Part shown: positions 50,354 through 62,900 of the stretch, one piece after another
Layout: each line of letters starts with the position of its first letter
How positions within the stretch are numbered: the first letter of the stretch is position 1
NCBI GenBank assembly: GCA_033557465.1
Contig: CM066033.1
Coordinates: 901,878,808-901,942,807 of the forward strand
DNA length: 64,000 nt
Reading direction: 5' to 3'
Source: Ichthyophis bannanicus
Taxonomy: Eukaryota > Chordata > Amphibia > Gymnophiona > Ichthyophiidae
Position numbers and translations under genes: made by a program
The notes under the pieces: model-generated
What the model saw: only the letters and a program-made list of their open reading frames with translations
Told to the model about the DNA's origin: nothing
Databases searched by the model: none

Positions 50354-51732
50354 TCAAAGACCTTGTGGAGGCTGTGTCTGCTGAGCTGGTTGAGCTCTGG
50401 GGACTTGAGCCTCTCTTTGTTGTTTCGGCTGCTGCTGCCCCTTTTGGGGAGCATGGACTGGGCAGTAGACAGTTTGGGTATAAAACGAATAGCATTTATT
50501 TTTCTTGTTGAAAAAGGGCTTCTTAACTGCCTTTTTCCTAGCTGGGTTGGCAGTGGCCCTGGATAGTCTATCCAAGGTAGTGTTCTCGGCCGCAAGCTGA
50601 GAAGCTTTATCCTGCCAATCCTTGCCAAAGAGGCTTTCTCCCATGCAAGGAATATTTCCCAGCTTGTCTTGCACGCACTGCTCTAAATCGGATGCTTGTA
50701 ACCCAGCAATCCGACATGCACCGATAGAAATAGCAGATATTAGAGGAATGCGTCTAGGCACTTGATTCGGCACAGCGCCGATTCCACCACCATGGAATGG
50801 TGTGGTAACTTTTTTTGGAACCCGGGGTACTGTGGTACCCGGTACATTGTATCGAGCCTTCGAGAATGTGGAGACACCGTTAAAGGTGTTTCCCACATCC
50901 TAAGCATGAGATCATGCAAAATCCGGTGTATGGGAAGGGTTGTGGCCTCCTTAGGGGCTGCCGGATACTGAAGAATTTCTAGTTCTTCAGCTCGAAGTTC
51001 TTTCTCGGGGGTCACGGTGATCAAGAGGCCCTGAGCTACATCCCGTATAAAGTCTTGAAAAGACATGTTCTCTGGAGGAAACATCTGATGTTGCGGCAAA
51101 GGAGAAGGATCCCCTGGGAGAACCACTCTGGTACCGAGAGAGTCATCGGCATCATCTGAATCGGAAGACTCAAAGTATCTACGGGCCGGGTGCTCTCGCA
51201 CTGCCTGTCGACAGTATCGATTGAAGTCAGCATCGGAATGCCTCAATACCGGACCCCGATTCTAGGGCTGGCATGGGTGGAAGCATGGAGAGCGGTGCAA
51301 CGGTAGATGCAGATACATCCGATACCGATACATCCGATACCGATATTGGTACCGATGACTGCGGAACCGATTGTAGCGGCTTAGCGGTACTGAGGCTGCT
51401 AACAAGGCCGCAAGACTGCACTCAATGGCTAGGATACATTGATCCATGGAGCCTGCCGATGTCTGGGTGTCGGTACCAGCAAAGCAGCCCACGACCCCAG
51501 AACATGGCACCAAGAGCTCTCCGGAGGTGGAGGCCTCGGGAACATCTTGGGACCCCATTAATGCTTTGGAGGCAAGGACCTCCCGCCGGGATTGTTTGGC
51601 CGGTGTATTCTCCTCGAGGGTAATGCTAGTAGCATCTCGATGCTTAGAAGGAGATCTACCCTTTGAGGACCGGCCGGTCTTGGAGGAAAACCTGGGTTTG
51701 GTTAACTGAGATCCATGGGAGGAAGATGAAGC
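50354..51732 (-). pseudogene. DIRS fragment F gag, N-terminus missing
   Basis: It begins within the Ser-rich linker (KASSSSHGSQLTKP). GGTACC occurs at about 51130, 51345 and 51470. It continues with MSFQDFIRDVAQGLLITV and GLQASDLEQCVQDKLGNIPC and ends with a Gln-rich tail PPQGL. Frameshifts lie near 51250, 50750 and 50360. Roughly 75 N-terminal codons including the zinc knuckle are gone. Confidence 0.78.
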
Positions 51733-53365
51733 CTTGCTAAGGGAGATGGACTTACAGAAATGGAAGGGGTTGTGCCTCTCTTGGCTAGAGAGAATAGTGG
51801 TCATAAAAATGAATATTCTCCCAAGAATGTGGTTTCTGTTCAGCTTGCTCCCATGTATGGTCCCCAGAGCATATTTGAAACAAATTCAAAATCTGATAAT
51901 GGGTTTTATATGGGCGGGGAAAGCACCGCGAGTGAACCGCTATACAATGTTCCTCAGTAGGGAAGATGGGGGGGTTTGGGAGTTCCCTGTGTAGAAAAAT
52001 ATTATATGGCAGCACAATTCAGGGCCCTGTAAATATGGAAGGGAGAGGGAGAAACACCCACTTGGGCACAAATGGAACAGGAAGGTCATAAGGGACATAG
52101 GAATCATGGGTATGGGACCCCCAAGCGGGAAAGGAAGAGGATAAGGAAGGGAATCCATTTAGGGCACTCACAAAGAACATCTGGTTGAGGGTTAAATCAA
52201 AATTTATGGCTGGGAAAAGATACTCAAAAAACTTTTATAATGGGGGAGATTTTCAGCCAGGATTGGACGGGGGGAGGTACAAGGAATGGGGACGCAAAGG
52301 TATAATGAGGTTGGGACAAATAGTTAATAGGAAAGGGGAGATACAGGAGTTTGGAGGTCTCCAGAAAGAATATGGGCTGATTAACACAGACTATTACACT
52401 TATTTGCAGTTACACATTATATCCTGAATACCGAAATAAGGGAAAATCTATCAAGGGAAAATACAGGATTTGAAAAACTAATGAGGAAACGGAGCCTTAG
52501 GAAAGGAATGATATCAAACATATACGCTGAATTAATGATAGCGGAGAAGGGAGTGATTAAAGGTCAACAAAAGTGGGAGCAGGCACTTATGGGTTATTGG
52601 GATAAAAAACATTAGCAAGAGATACACACATGGACTAAGTTAGCACCAGGTATATAGCAAATTTAGAAAACAGCCTAAAAGTTTGGTATCTTATGTACTG
52701 GACACCTTTGAAATTGGCAGTGATTAATAAACAAACTAGTGGAGAATGTTCGAGGAAATAGAAATCTAAAACATGTTGTGGGACTGTCAGAAGGTACAAA
52801 TAATGTGGAAAGAGTTAGAACATAGGTTTTATGAAAAAACTAGAGTAAAGATATTATTAAAGCGAACAATGGTGTTATTAAATGAAATGCAAGAGGAGGG
52901 GGATAGGAATTTACAAATGTTCTTGGAATATTGTATCGGGGCAGCAGGAGGGGAGATTACAGCACAATGGAGGCAGGAGGGAGTGCCAACTCTACAGGAT
53001 ATAATGGAAAGAGTGGAGAGGCTGGAGGTATATATGTGAAATAGCAGCATAGAAACAAACAATACAGAGAGAAATGGAAATGGTATAGTGAATGGCAGAA
53101 AGGGCAGAAGAGCAGCCTATAGAGGGGGATGAATACGGGGAGAAGGAGGTGAAGGGGTTGCAAAAGGGACAATGCAAAAGGAAAAAGGGAATAGGAGAGG
53201 ATAAAAATATGCTAAAAGGAGTGGTGTTTATGCAATAGGGATTGTACTGCTAGTGACAAAATGTTAATAAATAGAGCACTGTTAAAAGAAAAAGTATGGA
53301 TTACAATTTGAGAATGAAATAAAGTTGGAAGTTGTGACTGAATAAAAAATAAAAACATAAAAATA
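51733..53365 (+). mobile_element. L1-like LINE, C-terminal part and 3' end
   Basis: It encodes LSWLERIVVIKMNILPRMW (51734-51994) and a C-terminal WDCQKVQIMWKELEHRF (52773-53039), and ends in AATAAAAAATAAAAACAT (about 53341-53365). It may be the 3' half of the L1-like copy 2, separated by the DIRS block, but about 1.4 kb of reverse transcriptase coding is missing between them. Confidence 0.72.
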
Positions 53366-53599
53366 AAATTGCCATACTGGGTCAGACCAAGTTCCATCAA
53401 GCCCCGTATCCTGTTTCCAACAGTGACCAATCCATGTCACAAGTATCTCACAGGTATCAAAAGCTTCCACAATGCTCGTCCTGGGGTAAGCAGTGGATTT
53501 CCCGGGTCTCCTTTAATAATAGTTTATGGACCTTTCCTCCAGGAACTTGTCCAAACCTTTTTTTTAAGCCCAGCTACACTAACAGCTTTTACTACATCC

Positions 53600-56500
53600 T
53601 CCAGTAACTAATTCCAGAGTATGATTATGCGTCGAGTGAAAAAATAATCTCTCTTATTAGTCTTAAATGGGTTACAATGTAGCTTCATTGCGTCTCCTCT
53701 ACACCATCAAAAAATAGACTAAACAAGCAATCTATGCCGTTTCACTCCATTCATTAATTTATAGAACTCTATCATATCTCCCCCAGCCTTTTCTTTTCCA
53801 AGTTGAGGAGCCTTAACTTTTTAAACCTTTCCTCATAGGGATATCCTTCCATCACCTTTACCATTTTGGTGGCTCTTCTCGGTACTTTTTTTTTTTTTTT
53901 AATTTGCTATATCCTTTTTACGGCAACCAGAATTGCACAAAATATTCAAGGTGCAGTCGCACCATGCAATAATATAGAGGCATTATAATATCCTTGGTTT
54001 TATTCTTCAATCCTTTCCTTATGATTCCTAGCATTCTATTAGCTTTCTTGGCCACCGCTACACACTGGGCGTAAGGGTTTCAATGTATTATCCACAAGGA
54101 CGCCTATATCTTTTTCCTGGGTGGTGGTTTCTATGGTGGTACCTTGTATCGTGTAACCAAAGTGTGAATTGTTCTTTCCTAGGTACATAACTTTGCACTT
54201 GTCCATATTAAAATTTCATCTGCCATTTGGACACCCAGCTTTCCAATTTTTCAAGGTCCTCTTGCAATTTTTCACAATCCTCTCGGGTTTTAATAATTTT
54301 AAATAATTAATTGTCTCTCATCTGCAAATTTGATCACCTCACTCCTTATTCCTATTTCCAGATCATTTATGAATATGTTAAAAAACAGCAGACCCAGCAC
54401 AGATCCCTGGGGTACTCCACTATTTACTTTTCTCCATTGACAAAACTGGCCATTTAGCCCTACTCTCTGCCTTCTATCTTTTAACCAGTTTCTGATCCAC
54501 AATACTGCACCGTCTCCAATCCCATGACTTTTTAATTTCGTCCTGGAGTCTCTCATGAGGGACCTTGTCAAAGGCTTTCTGAAAATCCACATCAACGGGC
54601 TCACCTTTGTCTACCTGTTTATTCACGCCTTCAAAAAAATATATAACAGATTAGTAAGACAAGACTTTCCTTGGCTAAATCCATGTTGGCTTTCTCCCAT
54701 TAAACCATGACTATATACATGATCTGTAATTTTATTTTTGTAATAGTTTCTACCATTTTGCCTGGTACTGATGTCAGACTCACAGGTCAGTAGTTTCCCA
54801 ATCACCCCTAAAACCTTTTTTAAATATTGGTGTTACATTGGCCATTCTCCACTCTTCAGGTACTATAGTTGATTTTAAAGATAGTTCACAGATTACTAAT
54901 AGTAGGGCCTGCAATCTCATATTTCAGTTCTTTCAATATCCATCGATGTATACCATCCAGTATACATCCAAGAGTAGAAACATAGAAATATGACGACAGA
55001 AAAAGACCACATGGCCTATCTAGTCTGTCCTTCCATATAAACAATTACAACAGTCCCCTTTTTACCTTTAGAGATCCTCTGTGTTTGTCCCATGCTTTTA
55101 TGGATTCATTTACTGTCCTCGTCTCTACCACCTCCACTGGGAGACTATTCCATGGATCCACTACTCTTTCCATAAAGAAATATTTCCGCATATCACTCCT
55201 GAATCTATCCCCCTTCACCCTCATCCCATGTCCCCTCGTAGCAGAACTTGCTTTCAATTGAAAGAGGCTCTCTCCCTGAACATTTATGCTATGGAGGTAT
55301 TTAAACATCTCAATCATATCACCTCTATCCCGCCTTTCCTCTAAGGTGTACATATTAAGATCCTTAAGTCTGTCCTCATATGCTTTATAATGAAGACCAC
55401 TAATCATTTTAGTAGCCACCCTCTGCACCGACTCCATCCTGTTCACAACCTTTTGAAGGTGCGGTCTCCAGAATTGCACACTATACTCCAAATGAGGTCA
55501 CACCAAAGACTTATACAGAGGCATCACCACCTCCTTTTTTCTGCTAGCCATTCCTCTCCGTATGCACCCAAGCATCCTTCTAGCTTTTGCCATCGCCTTT
55601 TCTACCTGTTTAGCTACTTTAAGATCATCCGAGACAACCACACCTAGGTCCCGCTCCTCTTTAGTGGACCAAAGTACTTCACCCCCTATACTATATTGCT
55701 CCCTTGGATTGCTGCAGCCCAAATGCATGACCTTACATTTTTTAACATTAAACCCCAGCTGCCAAATTCTAGACCATTCTTCAAGCTTAGCTAGATCCCC
55801 CCTCATGTTATCTACACCTTCCTGGGTGTCTACTCTATTGCAGATTTTGGTATCATCCGCAAAGAGGCAAACCTTACCCGACAGCCCTTCCGCTATATCA
55901 CTAACAAAGATGTTAAAAAGAACCGGACCAAGAACACCCTGTGGCACACCACTGGTAACATCCTTCTCCTCAGAGAGAGCTCCATTTACCTGTACTCTTT
56001 GTCGCCTCCCACCCAACCAATTTCTAACCCAAGCAGTAACTTTAGGGTCCATCCCTACGGTGTCCCAGTTTGTTTATAAGTCGCTTGTGAGGAACAGTGT
56101 CAAAGGCTTTACTGAAATCTAAATACACCACATCTAGGGCTCTCCCTCGGTCTCCAGTTTATCAAATAGTTGTAATACATTTTCTCAGTTTATTGATATT
56201 TCTTTCAATTCTTCCAATACATCACCTTTATATACCATTTCAAGCATGGGTAAATTCCCTACTTTTTCTTCAGTGAAGACCAAAGCAAAGAATTAATTCA
56301 GTCTCTCCGCTATGGCCTTGTCTTCACTTAGTGCCCTTTTTACTCCATCATCCATTGGTCCAACTGACTGTTTCACAGGGGTTTGTTTGTTTTTTGCTAT
56401 GAATGTACTTGAAAAAGTTATTATGCATTTTTGCTTCCACAGCAAGCTTTTTTTTCAAATTCTCTTTGCCTGCCTTATCAATGCCTTGGCATGTAACTTT

Positions 56501-57650
56501 GCAATGCTTATGTTGTTTTCCTGTTTTCATCGTCATTTGGCTCCTTTTTCCATTTCTTGAAAGATACTTTTTTGGCTGCAACAGCATCTCTGACCTCGCC
56601 TTTAAACCATGCTGGCAGTTTTTTGGCCTTCCTTCCACCTTTCTTAAAGCATGGAATACATCTGTTCTGGGCTTCCAAGATAGTATTTTTAAACAGTGCC
56701 CATGCTTGATGTAAGTTTTTAACCTTTGCAGCTGCTCCTTCTAGTCTTTTGTTAACCTTTTTCCTAATTTTATCACAGTATCCCTTTTGAACATTAAATG
56801 AGTGTACTGTGGATTTCCTTACCGTCCTTTCGTTTATTAAATCAAATGCAATCATGCTATGGTCACTATTGCCAAGTGGCCACAACACCTTTATCTCTTG
56901 CATGTCACTAAGGACTAGGTTCAAAATAGATTCCCCTCTTGTCGGTTCATGATCCAGCTGCTCCAAGAAGCAGTCATTTATTTCACCTAGAAACTTTATC
57001 TCCCTAGCATGTCTTGCTGAGGGACTGACCCAGTTGATACCTGGGTAATTGAAATCACCCATTATTAATGTGTTGTAACTTTTGTTAGCTTCCCTGATCT
57101 TTCAGCATTTCATTATCCATCTGTTCTTTCTAGCCAGGTGGTTGGTAGTACACCACCGCTGCCATTGCCTTCCCCTTTTAAAATGGAATTTTTATCCATG
57201 GAGATTCTACAACATATTTTGTTTCCTGCAAACCTTTAATCCTGTGTGACTCAAAGCCCTTTCTAACAGAGTAGATCAAATTGGTGGAGGGGTTGTGCTC
57301 TATCATTGTGATGTAGTTTGTACTGAGGTATCAGTGTCCCGTTGGTTGTCCTCCTCCTAACCAGGTCTCTGAGATACCAATAATATCTAACCTCTCATTT
57401 AGAGCTATATAGTCTAACTCTCCCATCTTATTTTTTTAGAATTCTAGCATTTGCATACACATATTAATCTGGTTATCAGTTGAAAGGGGTAATTTGGAAT
57501 CTTTCTGCTCTGTACTTAGGGGCATCTGGGTAACCTATCTTTACTGGAACCTCTTTGCTTGGATGTCCTAACTTCCCTGTTTTGTTAGTATCCTTAAAGG
57601 ATACATTTTTCTGAACCATACGCTCTTGGACGACTGTCGACTTTCCCCTA
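53600..57650 (-). pseudogene. CR1 copy 2 ORF2 (endonuclease + reverse transcriptase), broken
   Basis: Endonuclease pieces are MGDFNYPGINWV and GNSDHSMIAFDLIN (57062-56860, with the Ser-Asp-His motif). Reverse transcriptase pieces right and left of the nested CR1 include QHGFSQGKSCLTNLLY, FRKPLTRSLMRDSRT and NSGVPQGSVLGLLFFNIFIN. The active-site region reads FADERQL instead of FADD. There are many stops. The gene is interrupted between its Asn-Gly-Ile/His block and the preceding block by the nested element. Confidence 0.8.
54968..56155 (-). mobile_element. Second CR1-family LINE nested in CR1 copy 2
   Basis: It encodes the second half of a reverse transcriptase, [17 protein letters not shown] onwards, with TSGVPQGVLGPVLFNIF and an intact FADDTKI active site (56052-55498). 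Then come EYSVQFWRPHLQKVV and DRFRSDMRKYFFMERVVDPW (55491-55045). It ends with TTTCTATGTTTCTA-type repeats. It is a different subfamily from the host CR1, and related to 38788-39115. Confidence 0.85.
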
Positions 57651-57654
57651 TTAT

Positions 57655-58480
57655 CTAGTTTAAAAGCTGTTCTCTCTCCTTTTTAAATGTTAATGCCCAA
57701 AGCCTGGCTCTATCCTGGTTAAGGTGGAGCCCATCCCTACCCCAGAAAGTTGCCCAGTTCCTAACAAATCCAAAACCTTCTTTCCACCATCGTCTCAAAC
57801 ACGCATCAAGACTCTGGAGCTCCGCCTGCCTTTTGGGCCCTGTACGTGGCACGGGAAGCATTTCAGAGAATACTACCCTGGAAGTTCTGTATTTCAACTT
57901 CCTACCTAAAAGCCTAAATTTGGCCTCCAGAACCTCCCTCCCACATTTTCCTATGTCATTGGCACCAACATGTACAGCAGACTCCTCCCCAGCACTATCT
58001 AAAACCTTGTCTATGTGGCACGTGAGATCCGCTACCTTTGCACCAGGCAGGCATGTTACCAGGTGATCCTCACATCCACCAGCCACCCAACTATCTACAT
58101 GCCTAATGATTGAAAGACCCACTATAATAGCCGTCCTAACCTTTCCCTCATAGGCATATGGCCCTGGAGAAACCTCCTCAAAGCAAGAGGGTGTTACATC
58201 TCCAAGTGGACAGATCCTGCCTCACTAAGGTGATGCTCTCCTTTCAAGAGACCTCTCTCCTCCGTGGCAACAGAGATGCTGCCAGACTGGAGGTGGGGCT
58301 TCAATACCATGTCCCTGTAGGTCTCGTCTATGTACTTCTCTGACTTCCTTATGTCTTCCAAGTCTGCTACTCTAGCCTCCGGAGATCACACTCGTTCCCT
58401 AAGGGCAAAGAGCTCTTTGAACCTAGTGCACACGTAAGACCTCTAACCAACTGGGAGAAAATCGCACATTTGACACTCAA
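57655..58480 (-). pseudogene. CR1 copy 2 ORF1 with SGNH-type esterase domain
   Basis: The clear part (58122-57655) shows the SGNH hydrolase layout known from CR1 ORF1 proteins: a first block with Ser (GLSIIRHVDSWV; the usual Gly-Asp-Ser has become Gly-Leu-Ser), HVGANDIG as the Asn block, RTSRVVFSEMLPVPR, and DGLHLN with the Asp and His of the last block. N-terminal sequence up to about 58480 is decayed, with Cys-containing remnants. The role of the esterase in CR1 is unsettled. Confidence 0.82.
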
Positions 58481-58891
58481 TACAAAAGGCTGGATAACCC
58501 CCATCTCGCTGCTGGACTGCTGTCTGCATCTTAGTTTTAAAGTTGTGTTTATTTAAGTTGTTGTTAGTTGCTAGGAATATTTGTACTAAAACAATTATAC
58601 CAAATAAGTTTAAGGGAGTTTGTTCACCTCGAGATTAATTACTTTCATGGCCTAAACTCATCTATTCCTGGTGAGGATAATCAGCTGAACCTAGAAGGGA
58701 ATGTGAATACCACTCCCCCTTTAATAGGTGTAAGGCCCTATAAAGCTAGGATTATGCCTGGAGTGGGTGGGAGTCTGTGTGGGAGGGGTGAACTAACATT
58801 TAGTAAAGGCTGGCTTGCTACACAGGTCCCATCGCTCCGGTAACCTAACAAGAAGGGTCAGAGGGTAGGAGTTAACAAAACCCTGAACAGA

Positions 58892-59913
58892 TTATGGAGT
58901 ACAGCCTGGCCAAAGGCACTGTCCTGTCGGGACTCCCTCTTTAGGCAGTAATGAGTTGCAAAAGGTGCGAATCGAGGACCAGGTGGCGGCCCGGCAGATG
59001 TCTACCTTAGGGACAGAGGGTAGGCTTGCAACAGAGGTCACCATAACCCTGACGTTGTATGCCATGAGCTGCTCCAACAAGAGCCCAGCCTGACTGTAGG
59101 CAAAGGTGATGCAGTCCACCACCCAGATAGACAGGGTCTGCTTGGTAACAGCCTCTCCCAGTCGACTGGGATCATAGGACAAAAGCTGCGAGGCTTTGCA
59201 TTGGCCCTGGGTACGTTGCAAATAGAAGGACAGGGCTGTCTTACAATCCAGAGTATGGAGAACTGTTGCCGCCTTGTCAGTGTGGGGCCATGGAAAGAAA
59301 GTGGGAAGCATCAGCTCCTGGTTGAGGTGGAAGGTGGATACCAACTTCGGAAAGAATTTAGGGTGGGTGCGAAGCACAACCCTATTCTTGTAGAACCTAG
59401 TGTAAGGTGGCTCTGCTACCAAAGCCTGAATCTCGCCGATTTTGTGGGCAGAGGTGAGCGCCACCAGGAAGACAACCTTCCAGGATAGTTAATGCAAATG
59501 GCAGGTAGCCAGGAGGTTCAAAAGGCAGCTTGGTGAGCTGCATTAGAACCATGTTGAGGTCCCATTCCGCTGGGGGCGGATGGATGGGAGGCTTAGAGAG
59601 CAGAAGACCCACATAAATTGGGTAATGAGGGGCTGTGCAGAGAGAGGTTTGCCCTACATAGAATGATAGTGTGCCCAGAGCGTGCTCAGGTACACTCTGA
59701 TGAGTTCAGTTTGTGTAAGGTGAAGCAAGTACTGCAGCACTGTGTGCACCTGGCAAGAGAAAGGGTTGACCCATTGCTCCACAAGCAAACTGAGAATTTG
59801 CGCCACTTGGAGGCAAAGGCTTCTCTTGAGGCATTCTTATGAGAGACCAGAAGGACTTCCTCTACCTCCGTTGAGAGGTTAAAGGGTGCTAAGGCTACCT
59901 GTTCAGCAGCCAT
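58892..59913 (-). pseudogene. DIRS copy J tyrosine recombinase, broken
   Basis: The N-terminal part reads ASREAFASKWRKFSVC (59850). The catalytic-Arg block has become SAHKIGEIQALVAE, so the Arg pair is replaced by His-Lys. LPTFFPWPH, HTLDCKTALSFYLQRTQ, AYNVRVMVTSVASL (Tyr instead of His before the Arg motif) and DICRAATWSSIRTF follow. The nucleophile segment then differs (FCNSLLP), without Tyr. At least three of the usual catalytic residues are gone. Confidence 0.78.
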
Positions 59914-62900
59914 GCTGTTAGCGACAGGAACCCCAGGTTGGGTGAAGGAGAGAGCCCTCCTCCTGGGTCAGTAGCCCCGGGGCATTCCCCAGAGGGACCA
60001 GGAGTTCTGTCAAGAGGTTTAGCAACAGGGGAAACAAATGCTCCCTGGGCCACCAGGATCATGGAGGCCTTGTCCTGCAGGACCTTGAAGAGGGTCCGGG
60101 CAATTAGTGGTGTGGGAGGGAAGGCTTACAGAAGGCCCTCTGACTATGAGAAGAGGAATGCGTCCGCCTCTATTATCAAGGATGGATGTGGTTGGGGACA
60201 GAAGAAGCGGGGCAGCTGAGCACTGGTCGGGCTGGCGAAAAGGTCCAGACTTGGGGTTCCCCAGAGTCGGAATAGTCGCTGCACCACCCTTGGGTCTAGT
60301 CACCATTCATGCAGCTGGAGGACCCTGCTCTGTCCGCTAGGGCAATGTCCTGGCCCAGCAGGTATAACGCCCCGAGCAGCATTTCCTGACTGATCGCGTA
60401 CGAACAGAGGGCAACTGCCTCCTGGCAGAGACGCCGAGACCCTATGCCACCCTGCTTGTTCAAGTAGAACATTGCGACTTGGTTGTCTGTTTGGACTAGC
60501 ACTGACTGGTTCCGCAGGCAGTGGTGGAAGGCCTTGATTGCCAGAAAAATGGTCTTGAGCTCCAGCAGGTTGATCTGTTGCTGGCTCTCCACCAGGGACC
60601 AGTTACCCTGCGTGCACTGTTCCTCGCAGTGGGCACCCCAGCCGAGTAGGAATTCTGGGGATTTGGGGACTGGAAGGGTATGTCTTCCTTCAGGTGCTGT
60701 GTGACCTGTCACCAGTTTAGCAACTCCGCTAGTTGACGAGACACTGAGACCTGTCCGAGAGCCTGACTGTGGCTTGTGTCCACTGCGAGCATAGACACCA
60801 CTGAGCTGCCCGCATGTGGAGGCAGGTGTTGGGAACCACATGGACTGTGGATGCCATGTGGCCTACTAGGCAGAGCATGGACCGTGTAGACAAATGAGCG
60901 ATGGCACCATACCTCAGTGCTAGGGCCCTGAGGCGATCCGCCCTGTCTAGGAGGAGGTCGTCCCTGGCCTAGAGAGTGTCCAGACAAGATCCTATGAACT
61001 CCAGATCCTGAGTTGGAATGAGGTGGGATTTGGGGTGTTTTTCACAAACCCCAAATGCAGCAGGACATTGATGGTGCAGACTGTGGCCTGTTGCACCTCA
61101 ATGGCCGTGTCCACTTTCAAGAACCAGCTGTCCAAGTATTGGAAGACGAAGGCCCCTTGGAGACAGAGGTTGGTGGCCACCACTGCCAGGCATTTGGTGA
61201 AGACTCTTGGTATAGAGGCTAGGTCGAAGGGTATATACCATGTACCGATAGTGATCACCCCCGACCATGAACCCTAAGTACTGCCTGTGACTCGGATGAA
61301 TAAGGATGTGGGTGTAAGCATCCTTTAGGTCCAAGAAGCATAGTGTGGTAAGGAAGCCTATCCTGACTTAGGGGAAAGGGCAAAGAGTTCACCCTAGTAA
61401 AAGGGCCCCTTTTGCAAGGTCAGGAGAACAAAGCCACAACCTCACCTAGGAACCAGAAAACCCCCAGCTGGAACAGGTTTCATGTTTCCCCTAGTGAAAT
61501 AAGGGAGAGTGAATACAGACCTAAGGTCCAAGACCCTTACGTCAGTAAGCTCCCTGATTACTCAGGTGCCAGAAGGCAGAGTGATCTCCGTCACCTGGGA
61601 AGAGGAGGTGGGGCTAGAACCCTGGAGATATAAGCCTATGCTAGATTATAGTAGAAGAGAAGGAGAAAGAAGAGAAGGAGAGAGGGTGGAAGAAACGCCA
61701 GAAGCAAGGGCTGAGGCAAAGGCAAGAAGAGGAGAAAGAGAGAGAGAAGCTGATACAAGCCGAGGCACAGGTATGAGCCTAAGAAGCCTGATTAATGCTG
61801 AGCAGAGCAGGAGAATCCTGACTAATGCTGGGCAGTGCAGAGGTGCAGGAGACACTCTCAGCTATAACGAGAGGCTGTCAGCTGAGCCCAGTGAGCCAGA
61901 GGGAGAGTCAGAGTCTATGCAGCTAGGAGAGCCTGATGCTGAGCTGAATGAGGAAGACACCCTCATGGATTGCTCTTTGTGCCAAGCCTTAGCCACAGAA
62001 GGGTTGAAGGAAAGCCAGCCCTGAGAGAAAATCCTCCAGAGAAAGGTAACCATAAGAAGCAGGTAGATGGACTGTAAATTCCCACGTGGTAAAGAAGGGA
62101 AGTTTTACTAAGACGTAAGAACAAGCTGGAGTTGTGAATTGTGCTTGTTAACCACCTGCTACCTGTGAAGTGAGACGGCAAGAAGCCAAATTAACTGAGG
62201 AAAAAAGTTCTCTTTTTACTCTTGAATTTTCCTGAGAAACCTGAATAGAACTTTGCTTGCACATGGAAAGTTTGTTCCTGTTTGGAGTTTTTTTGTTTTT
62301 GCTTGTAAATTGGAAAACAGCCTGGAAAGGTTTTGGGCTGGAAAAGAAGGCAAACTGCCACAGAAGAAAACCTGTTTTGTGTGTTTTATGCCTTAACCAG
62401 CAAGGCTAAAGGAAGCTGGTAGCCTTGCTGTTAAAAGGCTATGTTTTTCTGAGCTGAAGAATACTTTAAGCTGTCACTTTGGTTTTGGGTTTTGTTTTGC
62501 TTATAACCTGTTGTACTTTGGAGACGTATGCCTGAATGTGGTATTTATGAACCTTTTTTGTGCTCAATAAATTTCTGTCATTGCCTTACCCAAGGAGCCC
62601 GACTACAGCTTTCTACCTGAAGCCCATATATATCGCAATTAAACTACATTTCCCAGAAAGCATTGCGGGGAACTAGTCAGTTAAGGCTGAAAGGGGAAAG
62701 TTCCTTATACAACCATGCCCCTCTAAGCTGGAGGCGAGTGGTGAGGGTGTGACAATAGCCAATCTCCCTGCTAGAGGAAGGGAAGCAATGTTCCAAGGGA
62801 GAGCATTGAATTGGACTCAAGCTCCCTGTTCTTTTTAGGACCAGAAACTAACGGGAGTAGAATCCCTTGCCCCTGAGGTGGAGGAGTACTGGTTCCAGGT

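Larger units (their letters stand above)
48759..51732 (-). mobile_element. DIRS-like beta-type fragment F (both ends missing)
   Basis: Gag, reverse transcriptase, RNase H and the start of the Dam-like domain occur in order. It is cut on the left exactly at the terminus of copy E, inside the Dam-like domain (after SPQNAKLP), and on the right inside gag at L1-like sequence. It is more diverged and more broken than B, C and E. Confidence 0.82.
53366..58840 (-). mobile_element. CR1-type LINE, nearly full length, copy 2
   Basis: The 3' end lies at 53366 (inverse of CTGACCCAGTATGGC) and a 5' UTR-like stretch reaches about 58840. ORF1 and ORF2 are both recognisable. A different CR1 is nested in the reverse transcriptase (54968-56155). 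It adjoins DIRS copy J on the right. Confidence 0.85.

Noticed and set aside
61509..62024. 171-codon plus-strand frame as a gene
   Set aside because: It lies wholly inside a solo LTR, is Arg/Glu-rich low complexity and matches no protein motif I know.
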